From NCBI GenBank assembly GCA_000169995.1, contig AAZW01000022.1, forward strand, positions 1 to 64,000: 64,000 bases of DNA, written 5' to 3'. The position numbers were made by a program, and so were the translations under genes. The DNA comes from Vibrionales bacterium SWAT-3 (GTDB taxonomy: Bacteria > Pseudomonadota > Gammaproteobacteria > Enterobacterales > Vibrionaceae). This document shows positions 40,651-51,500 of the stretch, one piece after another. The notes below the pieces were generated by a model. It worked only from the letters and a program-made list of their open reading frames with translations. It searched no databases and was not told the origin of the DNA. The stretch's first letter is position 1. Every line of letters starts with the position of its first letter.

Positions 40651-41974
40651 TATGGAATCCACGTATTTACAAAGTGATTTAGCTATAAAAATTAAGATGC
40701 GTACGTATATTCGGCTTCTTGTTGAAGGAGCTACCTTCTAGCCTTTGATGTTTGCGCACCTACCGTCCTTATCGAGCTAGCAGCTTCATGAGCATTACAT
40801 TTCGGACAGGTTTTCAGTAGGTTGGTCTTACCTTTTATGCTTCATCATTTTGTAAAATTATTGAATTTAGTAATGATTATTCAGTGAGTAATACAGGTTT
40901 ATATTCGGTGTCATAACGGAGCATCGCCCATGCAGTCCTTACTACCTTGTTAGCTAAAGCAATACAGGCCCTCTTAAAACCAATACGGTCGATAATACTT
41001 CTAAGCCACTTATCCTTTTGAGTTTTTGGCTTTTCAGGTAGTCGTCCAACGTACGACATCGCTCCTAAATAAAGCAGAGAACGAAGCTCTTTCACGCCGC
41101 CACATTTATCAATGCCAATCATAATAACTTTGCCGCCAGAACTATGCTGTTTCGGAGTCAAACCAACAAAAGCTGAAGCTTGTCTTCCGTTCTTAAATTG
41201 TTTTCCATCTCCAAGCGTGTTGTATAGCATTGCTGCAGTTGCCTCACCAACACCTTCTATCTTCATTAACCGCTGACATGGCTCTATTTGTCGTGTCATT
41301 GCATTCTTTTCTTTCTCGAATGAGATGAGCTGTGCTTTTAATTCTTTGTACTGCTCCCAGAGCATAGATAGAACGGACACAACAGTTGGAGGTATTTGGG
41401 TTTCACCATCTAGAGCGGCTTGAACAAAAGCTTTCAGGCCTTTCTCACCCCTGGGGTTAGCAACTCCATAACCTAAAATGGTACTTCTAATATGTAACCC
41501 TAAAGAAGCTACTGTACGTGACAAAAATCTACGACTACTTTCTAAAGATTGCATTGATTGTTGCTCAAGTGACTTGGGACGACTGAACTTAATTCCTATC
41601 TGGATGGCTGCATTGGCAATTGCCAGTGCATCATTATGGTCGGTTTTATGACCCTCTAAGTAACCTTTTACTTTCTTTGGGTTAATGATCCGCACTTCAT
41701 GTCCGAATTTTTCTGCCAGTTGTCCCCAATAATGGCAACCACAACACCCTTCCATAGCAACAATTGAGGGTTTTGCTTTAGCAAGAAACTCTTTCATTTT
41801 TTGCCGACTAAGAGGTCTATTAGACAGCATTTCACCATGAATACTGATATGACACACTTGAAAAACATTTTTTGCTAAGTCGATAGCGATAACATTATTC
41901 GTCAACATATTAGAACCCTCGAATTATCGTGACTCTGCTAAGTGTAGATTGGCAGAGAGGAAGTGGATTCCATA
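40651..41974 (-). mobile_element. IS110 family, IS1111-like insertion sequence
   Basis: Transposase on the minus strand, with subterminal inverted repeats TATGGAATCCAC (40651-40662) and GTGGATTCCATA (41963-41974). About 215 bases lie between the transposase stop and the left repeat, a suitable location for a bridge RNA downstream of the gene as in the IS1111 group. The left end directly follows CTGCCCCAAAATGTA. Confidence 0.8.
40877..41908 (-). CDS. IS110-family transposase (DEDD recombinase)
   Basis: 343 residues. The N-terminal RuvC-like DEDD domain starts AIDLAKNVFQVCHI and contains VAMEGCCGCHYWG and KTDHNDALAIA. The C-terminal transposase_20 domain contains MKIEGVGEATAAML, ASAFVGLTPKQHSSGGK and the conserved Ser. 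These recombinases use a bridge RNA encoded in the element's non-coding end. Looks intact. Confidence 0.92.
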   Translation of the reverse strand: MLTNNVIAIDLAKNVFQVCHISIHGEMLSNRPLSRQKMKEFLAKAKPSIVAMEGCCGCHYWGQLAEKFGHEVRIINPKKVKGYLEGHKTDHNDALAIANAAIQIGIKFSRPKSLEQQSMQSLESSRRFLSRTVASLGLHIRSTILGYGVANPRGEKGLKAFVQAALDGETQIPPTVVSVLSMLWEQYKELKAQLISFEKEKNAMTRQIEPCQRLMKIEGVGEATAAMLYNTLGDGKQFKNGRQASAFVGLTPKQHSSGGKVIMIGIDKCGGVKELRSLLYLGAMSYVGRLPEKPKTQKDKWLRSIIDRIGFKRACIALANKVVRTAWAMLRYDTEYKPVLLTE

Positions 41975-42035
41975 CATCAAGTTTGGATAGGAGGCAAATG
42001 CAATTTTAATCCGCCTGTTTTATCAAGCTGTCAAA

Positions 42036-42058
42036 TTAGGAAACAACCTGTTTCCTAA
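42036..42058. repeat. variable-stem hairpin 9
   Basis: TTAGGAAACA-ACC-TGTTTCCTAA, perfect 10-base stem; the box CCTGCCCCAAAACGTGTTT follows at 42065. Confidence 0.9.
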
Positions 42059-42198
42059 ATTATTCCTGCCCCAAAACGTGTTTCAGCGATTGAAAATTAC
42101 ATTATTTTTGTTTGTTTTTCGTTCACACCTTGAAAGGTCCCAATGTTGCCCACAGATCGTGAATGAGGAATAACCTCGATATAATTAAGGATATAGTA

Positions 42199-42324
42199 AT
42201 GGGTTTGAAACCAGGTCCAAAACCAATCGCTAAATCGACAGGAAAGCCAGATCAACGTCGACGTGACAATAAAAAAACTCCAGGAAATACTCCAGGGTTA
42301 AAGCCTAGTAAATCCTCAAAATGA
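42199..42324 (+). CDS. small basic Lys/Pro-rich protein, 41 residues
   Basis: MGLKPGPKPIAKSTGKPDQ... , strongly basic and low in hydrophobic residues. AAGGA lies 7 bases before the ATG and a good terminator follows at 42364. It is likely a real small gene of unknown function and an example of a cassette-sized unit between TGCCCC boxes (42067 and 42462). Confidence 0.6.
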   Translation: MGLKPGPKPIAKSTGKPDQRRRDNKKTPGNTPGLKPSKSSK

Positions 42325-42363
42325 GAAAAGGCCACTTATCAAAGTAGCTTGATCTCCAATGCT

Positions 42364-42394
42364 GAGCCAGAATTAGCTGTGCTGGCTCTTTTTT
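42364..42394 (+). terminator. terminator after the small basic ORF
   Basis: GAGCCAG / CTGGCTC around an 11-base loop, then TTTTTT. Confidence 0.85.
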
Positions 42395-42527
42395 ACTAAA
42401 AATTCACAACAAAGTTGGGTTAGATTGACGAGAGACAGTTGGCTCTTACTAACTCTAAAGTGCCCCATTATTAGTTTCGCTCAACAAGCTCGTGTTCGTA
42501 AACAGCGGTAATTTACCCAAACTGAGC

Positions 42528-43875
42528 GGCTCTTCTCCGCTTAGATGAGCTTGATTTCCGGATAAATGGTAGAGTGAGTTTCTAGGATTGAGGTTTGTCT
42601 AATCTTCAATTTAAAGTAATCAGTATCCCTTACTCCTCGGGCTCTCCGTCTAAGAAGACCTATCGATACATTCCCTGCTTCCACTCGGGCATTCGTCAGC
42701 TTATATTTTGCATAGTTGCAGATCCCAACTCTTCTCTCCCAAAGCGCGTCTGCAAAGTTGATGAGAGATAAGATCCTCGTCTTTTTAGCAAGCTGGCACC
42801 ACGCATCAAGCGCTGCGATCATCAAGTCAAAATTACGTTCATCCCATAAGGCTTGAAGCTGCTCTTTGAGCATATAAATCGTACAAAGAGTCTTATTGCT
42901 TTCCAGTAAATCATCTAGCCTATCTGACTGCTTATCGCTTAATTTCGGCGCATTTTTGAGGAGTAAAAATAGCGTCCCTTTAAGCATTTTCTTCTCGTCA
43001 TGTGTTCCTTTCCTAAACGCTTTATTACGCTCTTTCCTTATCAGAAGAGAGTAGTTCTGCATAACGTGAAACCGGTCAAAAACGATGTCTGCATTCGGAA
43101 GAGCGTTTCTCACTGCTGATTGGTAAGATTGCCCCATATCCATTGATACCGCTTGGATGCCGTCTCTCGTTTGCGGTGATAATTGTTCAAAAAAGTTGAT
43201 GAGTACGTTTGAAGTCCGCCCATGGTCAACCCAAATAAGTTGTCCTGAAACGAGATCATAAACGACGGTCATATAATCATGGCCTTTAGCCCTGGCGACT
43301 TCATCAACGCCAATATGAACAAGGTTGGTCAACTTCTTAGGCTCTAAAGCAGGCAAGGTAGAGAGAAGGAATGCTTTATCGATATTTTTCACGGTTTCCC
43401 AGCGTATGTCTAAATGCTTCGACACTGCGTGGATGCTCATATAGCGGCACAGTCCACTAATAAAGTGACAGAACCTCTTTGTATAACGACTCCCCTTATC
43501 AACAAAATCAGCCTCTTCAATCAACCTTCGGCCGAGCCTATCCCTTGTCTGAGCCAATTCAATTTCTATAACGCAAGGGCGACCACTGACAGGTAAATCC
43601 GACAGGCGACGGTGAACGTAGTGGTCGACGGTGCGCGGAGCTCCAGTCTCAGGATCAACAACTTTACAGCGTCTATCTCGCTTGCACTTGACGAGTACTG
43701 AATGAGAGCTTTCTTCAAGCGTTACAGACTGTACGGATTGGCCTTTAAAGTTAAATAGAGCGGAAGATAATAACGACAAACTACAACACTGATATATAAG
43801 GTGGGAAGCGATTGTAAATCAATGTGTTAGCGGTTTTATTGTTAGTTTATAGACTCATCTAAGCGGAGAAGAGCC
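42528..43875 (-). mobile_element. ISL3-family insertion sequence, intact
   Basis: Perfect 22-base terminal inverted repeats start GGCTCTTCTCCGCTTAGA (42528-42549) and end at 43875. Both sides are flanked by the direct repeat ACTGAGC (42521-42527 and 43876-43882), the target duplication; family members usually make 8 bp. The intact ends and duplication suggest recent arrival. Confidence 0.92.
42541..43779 (-). CDS. ISL3-family transposase
   Basis: 412 residues, DDE_Tnp_ISL3 type: VHIGVDEVARAKGHDYMTVVYDL (first Asp), SMDMGQSYQSAVRNALPNADIVFDRFHVMQ (second Asp region), and LWERRVGICNYAKYKLTNARVEAGN (catalytic Glu region). Stop lies inside the terminal repeat. Intact and complete. Confidence 0.93.
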   Translation of the reverse strand: MSLLSSALFNFKGQSVQSVTLEESSHSVLVKCKRDRRCKVVDPETGAPRTVDHYVHRRLSDLPVSGRPCVIEIELAQTRDRLGRRLIEEADFVDKGSRYTKRFCHFISGLCRYMSIHAVSKHLDIRWETVKNIDKAFLLSTLPALEPKKLTNLVHIGVDEVARAKGHDYMTVVYDLVSGQLIWVDHGRTSNVLINFFEQLSPQTRDGIQAVSMDMGQSYQSAVRNALPNADIVFDRFHVMQNYSLLIRKERNKAFRKGTHDEKKMLKGTLFLLLKNAPKLSDKQSDRLDDLLESNKTLCTIYMLKEQLQALWDERNFDLMIAALDAWCQLAKKTRILSLINFADALWERRVGICNYAKYKLTNARVEAGNVSIGLLRRRARGVRDTDYFKLKIRQTSILETHSTIYPEIKLI

Positions 43876-43882
43876 ACTGAGC

Positions 43883-44148
43883 TTATGTTAGGATTACTAT
43901 AGTTATGCAGCATTTGTGAATTTATTTGTTGAGTGTGGTGAAGTTGCTTCAGGATAAAAACATCTTAGCCCCACTACTCTGAACGTTAATTAGATGGAAC
44001 GCCCCACACCAACGCTAAAAATAGTGATGTAGAGGAACATTTCAAGATGCTGTTATTTAGTTATTGATATATATCGGAAAGACTATCTTACATCCTCCCC
44101 CGTCGCCAGTGGTGAGAGGGGAGGGGGACGCAGATTGCAATACTGAAA
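43883..44148 (+). other. spacer between ISL3 element and NRPS operon
   Basis: No gene seen. A GC-rich hairpin CCTCCCC / GGGGAGG (44094-44124) lies just beyond the 3' end of the leftward operon but lacks a T run, so it is a doubtful terminator. Confidence 0.4.
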
Positions 44149-44973
44149 TTAGTAAGGCATCAAAGCGGTTTCGATCAAAAAGAAGTGCTGTGTCAGTTCG
44201 CCTTTCTCCAATTCGTGACAGATTTTGCGGGCTGGGAGAAAACCATTATTCTCAAGTAGATCATCAAGGCGATCTAAACTGTAGCCCCAAAAGAGTCCTT
44301 CAAACACTTGAATCTGAGTATTGTCGTCGATGATTAGGTTTCTGTCGATCAACTTGCCTTCATCTTCATGCCATATTCTGCGACAGAGTTGATAGTGTGG
44401 GTTATCACTCAACAATCCGCCCTCGTGCATATATGTCCAGGTTCCGTCGCCGGCCACCAAGCTTTTCATGAACTCAAGATCCATTAGCTCAATCACCAGT
44501 TTACCCTCGGGCTTTAGGTTGCTTTTGAGTTGCGCAAGTAAGCCGTCTAGATCCTTAAGATTATTGGCAATACCAAACAGCATCAGCACCAAGTCAAACT
44601 GGGTATCCAGTTTGAACTGGTTGAGGTCCGCGACCTGATAGTGTTCGTGATGACTGGCTTGCTGTTGCGCATAGTGAATGGCTGCTGGCGAAATATCGAA
44701 TCCCGTACAGTGCACCTGTCGGTTGGCAAGCTTCGAGGTATACAGACCCGGACCACAGGCAAGATCCAATACCTTATCGCCGGGCGTTAGGTAGCGCTGG
44801 TAGAGAAAATCAACCTGACGCGCGATCTCGTCGAGTTTACGGCTGGCAAATTCACTGTTTTGATCCAAATGCTCCTTGAGCATACGCTCGCTAAAGGCCG
44901 GGTTACCAAAGTCCATCAGCAAGTGAGGGCACTCTTCTTGGCGGAGGAAGTCGTTCAATAACTGCTTATTCAT
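44149..44973 (-). CDS. SAM-dependent methyltransferase of the NRPS operon
   Basis: 274 residues, class I methyltransferase fold: motif I VLDLACGPGLYT (about 67-78), acidic end of strand 2 in CTGFDISP, DLVLMLFGIANNL, and a post-motif LKPEGKLVIELMD. Last gene of the leftward operon, 11 bases after the deformylase. Probably methylates the peptide product or an intermediate on N or O; the sequence does not say which. Confidence 0.85.
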   Translation of the reverse strand: MNKQLLNDFLRQEECPHLLMDFGNPAFSERMLKEHLDQNSEFASRKLDEIARQVDFLYQRYLTPGDKVLDLACGPGLYTSKLANRQVHCTGFDISPAAIHYAQQQASHHEHYQVADLNQFKLDTQFDLVLMLFGIANNLKDLDGLLAQLKSNLKPEGKLVIELMDLEFMKSLVAGDGTWTYMHEGGLLSDNPHYQLCRRIWHEDEGKLIDRNLIIDDNTQIQVFEGLFWGYSLDRLDDLLENNGFLPARKICHELEKGELTQHFFLIETALMPY

Positions 44974-44984
44974 AGTGAGTACTC

Positions 44985-45497
44985 TTAAGCCGCCGAGACT
45001 TTAGCCCGTTGGAATTTCTTGATCTTCTTCATCGCCATCTTGCGTTTGAGCGGAGACAGATAGTCGATGAAGATTTTGCCATGTAAGTGGTCGATTTCGT
45101 GTTGCATGACAATCGCCAGATAGTCATCGTCTTCGATGGTAAATGCTTCTCCCTGGCGATTTAATGCTTGCACTTTGACTCGCTGGTGGCGTTGTACCTT
45201 GGCATACACACCAGGGACGGACAGGCAGCCTTCTTCACTGTCGATCAGTCCCTCATGCTCGATGATTTGAGGATTAATCATGATCAGCGGCTGATCACGA
45301 TTTTCTGAGATATCAATAATAAGCACAGCTTCACTGTGGCCAACTTGAGCGGCCGCAAGTCCAATGCCATTGTCGGTATCGTAAAGGGTGTCTAACATAT
45401 CGTCGATCAATGTTTGCACGGTGCTGACGTCGTCAACGATCTGATAGGTCACACGAAGTCTGTCATCTGGCACTTCGATAATAGGTCTGATAGCCAT
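44985..45497 (-). CDS. def: peptide deformylase encoded within the NRPS operon
   Basis: 170 residues with all three catalytic motifs: GIGLAAAQVG (44-53), EGCLSVPG (Cys91 metal ligand) and QHEIDHLHG (His133, Glu134, His137). Lies 17 bases after the NRPS gene and 11 bases before the methyltransferase, so it is part of the operon and not a housekeeping def-fmt locus. It may be a resistant duplicate of the cell's deformylase that protects the producer, or a tailoring enzyme that removes a formyl or similar group. Confidence 0.9.
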   Translation of the reverse strand: MAIRPIIEVPDDRLRVTYQIVDDVSTVQTLIDDMLDTLYDTDNGIGLAAAQVGHSEAVLIIDISENRDQPLIMINPQIIEHEGLIDSEEGCLSVPGVYAKVQRHQRVKVQALNRQGEAFTIEDDDYLAIVMQHEIDHLHGKIFIDYLSPLKRKMAMKKIKKFQRAKVSAA

Positions 45498-45514
45498 TGT
45501 TGTTTTCCTTTTAT

Positions 45515-48500
45515 TTATTCTTGAATAACCAACGATTGTTGCGTGAGTAATGGTTCACTGATTGTCGAACTTACCCCTTGTATCATGTCGACAAACGCGG
45601 TGAATAAACGTTGTAGCATGGAGTAAGAATATAGGTCCTGAGCACATTCCACGACGACAGAGCCGCGGCCATTGTTGATGAAAACCGTAAATACGGTATC
45701 GAATCGGCAGTAACGGTTGTCGAGCTCTAACGACTGCCCTGTTGGTAATGGGGCGCTGTCCTGACCATGAAATGCGAATACGTTCTGGACCAGAGGCGCG
45801 TAATTGTAGCATCGACGTATACCGGAAATATATGAAATTGTTTGATTAACAGGTCGATGCGCCAGAAACGCACGATTAGTGTTAATTCGCTCGCGGAGGT
45901 CGTTAACGTCGGTGTTGGTCTGTGAAATTGACACGCGAGTCGGGATCACATCGACAAAATAGCCGATAGTGTCGAACAAACCGACATCCACCCTAGGCGA
46001 GTACGGGAAGCCGATGACGATATCAGCGCGTTCTGCCACCCGCGCTGCCGCGGTTTGATATAGGGCGAATGCGGTTTCAAATAGGGTGCCCTGCGCTGCA
46101 TTGGCCAGTTGTGTGAGCTGACCTAACACCGCGGGCGTTATATCAAATTGTTGGCGAAAGCCGAGATTACTGGGTAGATCACTGCGGTCGTTAGAGGTGA
46201 ATTTAAGGATACCTTCGTAGCCTTCAAACTGCTTGGTCCAAAATGCCTTGAGTGATTCGTCGTGTTCGGATGGGGTCGCTGTCGTAACAGCGTCGCTATA
46301 ATCCAAGAAGTCGTACGGTGATGGGTGAATATCCTGTTGGTGGTAGGCATCAATCAACGCCTTGAACATAAACTGCATGCTCGCGTCATCGGCGATGATG
46401 TGGTGGATGTTGATAAAGACAACAGACTGTTGTGTTTCGGCGATGGACATAAGGTCGAAACGGATCAGAGGACCGAGCTGAAGATCAAAGGGGGTTTCAG
46501 CCAGGGTTTGGCACAGTGCGATTGCGTCGCCTAACGTCTCAACAGGATGGACAGTGAGCTCCATCTCCTGTGGTTCCTGCACAGTCATATGCAGGTTATC
46601 TTGCTGATCGAAGGTAAACACGGCATTTAACACACGGCTATGACGCATCAGGGTGTTTAGCGCCTGTTGTAATGGCAGAGCGTGCAGCGGCTTATCGAAC
46701 AACCGAGCTTGTGGAATGTTGTACAAGGCTTTGTGAACGGCGAACTCGTGCGAAAAATACAGGTTTAGTTGTGCTGGGGTCACAGGATACATTGTCCTTT
46801 GAGAGTGAATCAGTGCAAGCGATGATCCATGCTCCTCTTGTGTCAGCGCTGAGTTCTCACTTAGCCATAACGCCAGTTCAGCCACGGTTTGATGACGCAA
46901 AAAGTCGACAAAACCAATGTTATGTCCGGTCAGGGCACTCAATCGATGCAGTACTTTAGGTACCAATAGTGAATGGCCGCCAATATCAAAAAAGCGTGCG
47001 GTGACACAGAACTGGTCATCATGAATAAACTCAGTCCAACAACGGTGGATCTGGGCTTCCAGATCATTGCGGGGGAGAATCGACGCTTCATTCGTATCGA
47101 ATTCATATTGGCTGAGGGCCCGTTGGTCCACCTTACCGTTGACGGTCAGAGGCAGGTGCTCGACAAAAACCAGTCCAGATGGCACTTGAAAGGGTTCAAG
47201 CGTGTTGCGCAGGTAGCTCATCACGGTACTGCGCATATCAGCGACATTGACGTCAGTGTCGTAGGGGACCAGATACGCAACAATGTGTTTATCCGGTGTT
47301 TCAACCACACCAACGTGGGCATTTTTGACCAGAGGGTGAGCCAACAGAACGTGGTTGATGCCAGACAATTCAACACGATGGCCACGGATTTTGACCAAAT
47401 GATCGCGTCGACCTATATATTCGATGTCACCTTGCGGGTTGTACCGAGCCAGATCGCCACTCAGATACAAATAGCGACAACCGTCCAGCGAGTAGAACGG
47501 ATTGAGGCGATACTTTTCCTGATTGAGTTCCGGTCGATTGTGGTAATTGGGCTTGAGCCAGGGGGCCCCAATGGCGATTTCGCCTACCTGACCGCATTGA
47601 CTGGCATCAAGCTCAGCCCCGATTAGATAGACGTGTGTATCATTGATGGGCTGCCCGATTGGGACGCTGTGATGATGATCGCGTAGTGACAGGATATCAA
47701 ACCAGGTTGCAAAGGTGGTCGTCTCGGTAGGGCCATAGCCATTGACGAACTGAGTAAGATGGCAATGGGGACTGGCGAGGAATGCTCGTACCGTATTGAG
47801 GTTAAGCGCATCCCCCCCAATCAACAGTCCCGTTAGATGTCTCAAGGTTTGCGGACGAGTAGTGGCAATATCGTTGAACAGCGAGACCGTTAGCCAAGCC
47901 GTGTTGATGCCTTGAAGCGCCAACTGACGCGATAGTTTAGGGTAGTCGAGCAAGGTTTCTTTATCAACGACCGCACAACTCAGCCCATTGACCAAAGGGA
48001 CAAATATTTCCAGCAGTGAGGCATCAAACGCCGGAGATGAGGCGACAAGAAAACGCGTCTGTTGCGACAACTGAAGAAAATTCGGCGCTTGGGTGAGTCG
48101 CAAGATTGACTCAAGACAGATCTCGACGCCTTTTGGCGTCCCCGTTGAGCCTGAGGTATACAGCAAGCAGGCTTCGTTTTCGCTGGCGCTGGATGGCGCT
48201 GAGCTGTAGTTGGTGAAGTGGAGAGGGCTTGCACCTATTGTCGTCAAGAGCACGTCTGACTGCCCTGTTGAACTAAGCCCTATGCTGCCACGTAACCTCG
48301 CATCATCAATGATGAATTGAAGCCTTTTCTGAGGGTAACGACGATCAAGCGGAACAAACGAACAGCCGTTTAGCAGTAGAGCGAAGATGGTCACAATATA
48401 CTCATAGCTAAGCTCAAGCTGAACGCCGACACGCTGCCCGTTGGTGATGCCAGCGTGAGTTAAGGCCAATCTCAACTGCTGTACGTCTTCACTCAACTGA

Positions 48501-51500
48501 CGATAGTGGTAGTGGGTCTCATGGGTCACGACAGCAATTTGTTGGTCAAGGGATGCCCAGACATTCTCCAGCCTTTCCAATACCGGCTCAGGACGATAAG
48601 CAGGCCCCTTTTTAGGTGCGTGTTCGCCAAGCGAATGAGGTTGATTCACTTTGAGGTTGACTGATTTGATAAGCCTTTGAGTGAAGAGGGTGCAGATGCT
48701 GTCTACATATTCTGGGTAAAGCAGGTGTGGGTTAAACTCAAATTCGATCTCGATGTGCCGATTGACGACAAAGCAATGCGCAAACAGATCGAAACGCGCA
48801 CTGACGGTCGGCAAAGGGAAAAACTGACTGTCACAGTGAGCGAGTGTTAACCCTCGGTCGTGCCCGGTGTTTTGCAGGGCAATCCCAACTTGTAAGCGAT
48901 CCAGATTGATTGAGGGCTGTTGCAGGTTCAGATGCTGTTGGATTTCATCAAGATAGGCTCCGGCATGACTCAGACAGTGCTGTAATGTCTGGTGGGCGGA
49001 GAGGGCATCGCTGTCACGCTGGTAGCGAAAAGGAATGGTATTGACGAACATACCTATGGTGTCAGCAAAGCCTTCTCGATTGGCGGTGGGAATGGCTAAA
49101 ACCACCTCTTCCAACGCAGAAAACTGACACAGGGCTTGCCCAAAGTGATGGGTTAACAGACTGAACAGGCTAATTTTTTCTTCTTTAGCCTGAGTGATTA
49201 ACTTTTCACTCAGCTCGCTTGGGAGTGAGACACGATGTGGCGGAATAGAAGACGACTGCGCGTCCGCCTGTGGCAAAGGTCGGGCGGCTTTGGGCAGCAC
49301 GTCTGGTAAGCGACAATCAAACAGGTGCTGGCGCCAAAAAGCCAGATCGGCTTCCAGCGCGGACGGACAGCGCTGGTTAGCCATGGTTAGACAATACGCT
49401 TGATAGTCGTGCTGAACGGTGTCACTGAGGGGGTAACCCTTATGCAGACAATCATAATGATCACTGATGGCCTGGAGCAGCAGTTGGACCGACCAACCAT
49501 CTAAAATTAGATGGTTCGAGAACAGCAGTAAGATGTGCTGGCCGGGGCCAGTGGTCAATAAACGCACACGCAGCATCGGCGCTTGGTGCAGATCGAATGG
49601 CGTGGCGACTTCTTGCTCGAACGTGGTCCGCCAGTCTGAGTGACTCAGGGCCTGAAAATCCAGTGCATGCTGAACCGGTTCCAATTGAACTTCACCGTTG
49701 CTCTCGACAAACCGACAATTAAAGATGCCGTGCTGACTGACGGTATGCTGGCAGGCTGATTTGAAACGCTGATGATCGATGTCACCGCTCAGGGCATAGC
49801 CCAAGGCGATGACATTGTCTAATGGGCGCAACTGTTCAACGTACCAGAGACGGCGCTGAGCGGGGGAAATCGGCCATGTTTTCTCTAGGGCAAATGAAGT
49901 TGGCGAAGTCGCGGAGCGGTGGACGTCTAGTCTCTCAATCTGCGCCGAAAGGGCTTGAATACTAGAGTTGTCCAAAACCTGTTTGACGGTCAGTTTGATA
50001 TTGAACTCTTCGTTCAACGCGTTGAGCAATTGGTAGATCTGTAATGAGTTACCGCCTAGCTCAAAGAAACTGCGTGTGGTCGGGATGTCTGAGTCATGGG
50101 TGTCGAGCACACTCTGATACAAGGCGTGCACCTTCTCACCAACGGTACCTGTTGGCGCTGGTGGGGTTGAACGGTAAGAAGCGCATTGACGGATTTGGTC
50201 TTCAATAGCCTCAATATCAAGTTTACCGTTTCGTGTCAGAGGGATCGCGCTCAATAAGACAAGTCGCTCAGGGATCATGTAGGCGGGGAGGACTTCGGCA
50301 ACGTTTTGGCGTAACTGACGCTCTTGCTCGATGCTGTTGTCTGCGACTTCGATGTAGGCGACTAATCTTTCATTCAGTGTCGTCTTATCACAGCGTACAT
50401 AGCACTGCTGAACCACCGCCTGCTGATGAAAGGCCTCTTCGACCTGAGTGAGGTTGACGCGCAGACCACGGATTTTGACTTCGTGATCCTTGCGGCTGAC
50501 GAATTCTAAGTTTCCACACGGTAGTCTGCGCACCAGATCCCCGGTGCGGTAGTGTCGTTCGCCGTTATAAATAAAAAATTTACGTTCTGTTTCATGCGGG
50601 CAGGTGTAGCCTCGCGCTAAGCCCAGTCCACGGGTGATCAATTCGCCAACCCGCTCGCCGATGACGGGTTGGTTCTGGTCATCGATGATGTCCACTTCTG
50701 TCCCCGTGATAGCGCGGCCGATAGGCACACTGGTGTGACTATCGTTGAGCCCGAAAATATCGAAGGTGGTGGTGAAGGTCGTGTTTTCGGTCGGGCCATA
50801 GCCATTGAGGAAGGTGTCTAGCTGACAGTGGTCGCTGCGGAGAAACTTGCGCACCAGCTCAAGATTAAGCGCGTCGCCGCCAATCATTAGCGTCTTTAGT
50901 GTCGATAACGCTTGTGGATGGCGCGTGACAAGGGTGTTAAACAGCGCCACTGTCAACCACAGGGTACTGACATTACCGATGTTGATTTGGTGCTCGAACT
51001 GTTCAAAATCGAGCACATCTTGTTTCGCTATCACATAGATTTGCGCGCCATTAAGCAAGGGCAGCCAAATCTCAAGTGTCGATGCATCAAAGCCAATCGA
51101 CGAACAGTGGGCGATGACATCCTGAGTCTGACACGTGATGTGGTCACTATTGCTGACCAGACGAAGTACGCCCGTGTGCTCGATTTCCACCCCTTTCGGT
51201 CGCCCCGTTGACCCGGACGTATACATGATATAAGCCAGCGGTGCCGAGACGGGCTCAATTTCGGGTGCGGTTGCCGTGTTGTGGTGGCGTAAATCGTCAT
51301 AAATATAGACAGGCACAGTGGTTTGGTTGAGTGGGCGATCACTGATGATACAGGTCGCGTGGCTATCCTGAGCGATAAACGTCAGTTGTGACTCAGAGAA
51401 ACTATCGTCCACTGGCAGATAGGGGCGCCCTGTTTTTAGGATCGCTAGCATGCTTACCACCGCAGCAACGCTGCGGTGCATAGAAACCACCACAGGAGCA

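Noticed and set aside
29600..42100. CRISPR array suggested by repeated short hairpins
   Set aside because: Hairpins differ in sequence, are irregularly spaced and have no spacer pattern or cas genes.
36800..42480. Canonical superintegron VCR-type attC sites
   Set aside because: No copies of the RYYYAAC / GTTRRRY core or VCR-like sequence could be found; the boxes here are a different repeat, so only an attC-like role is proposed.
46973..47626. 217-codon + strand frame opposite the NRPS gene
   Set aside because: Shadow of the A2/T2 coding region; the minus strand carries clear NRPS motifs.
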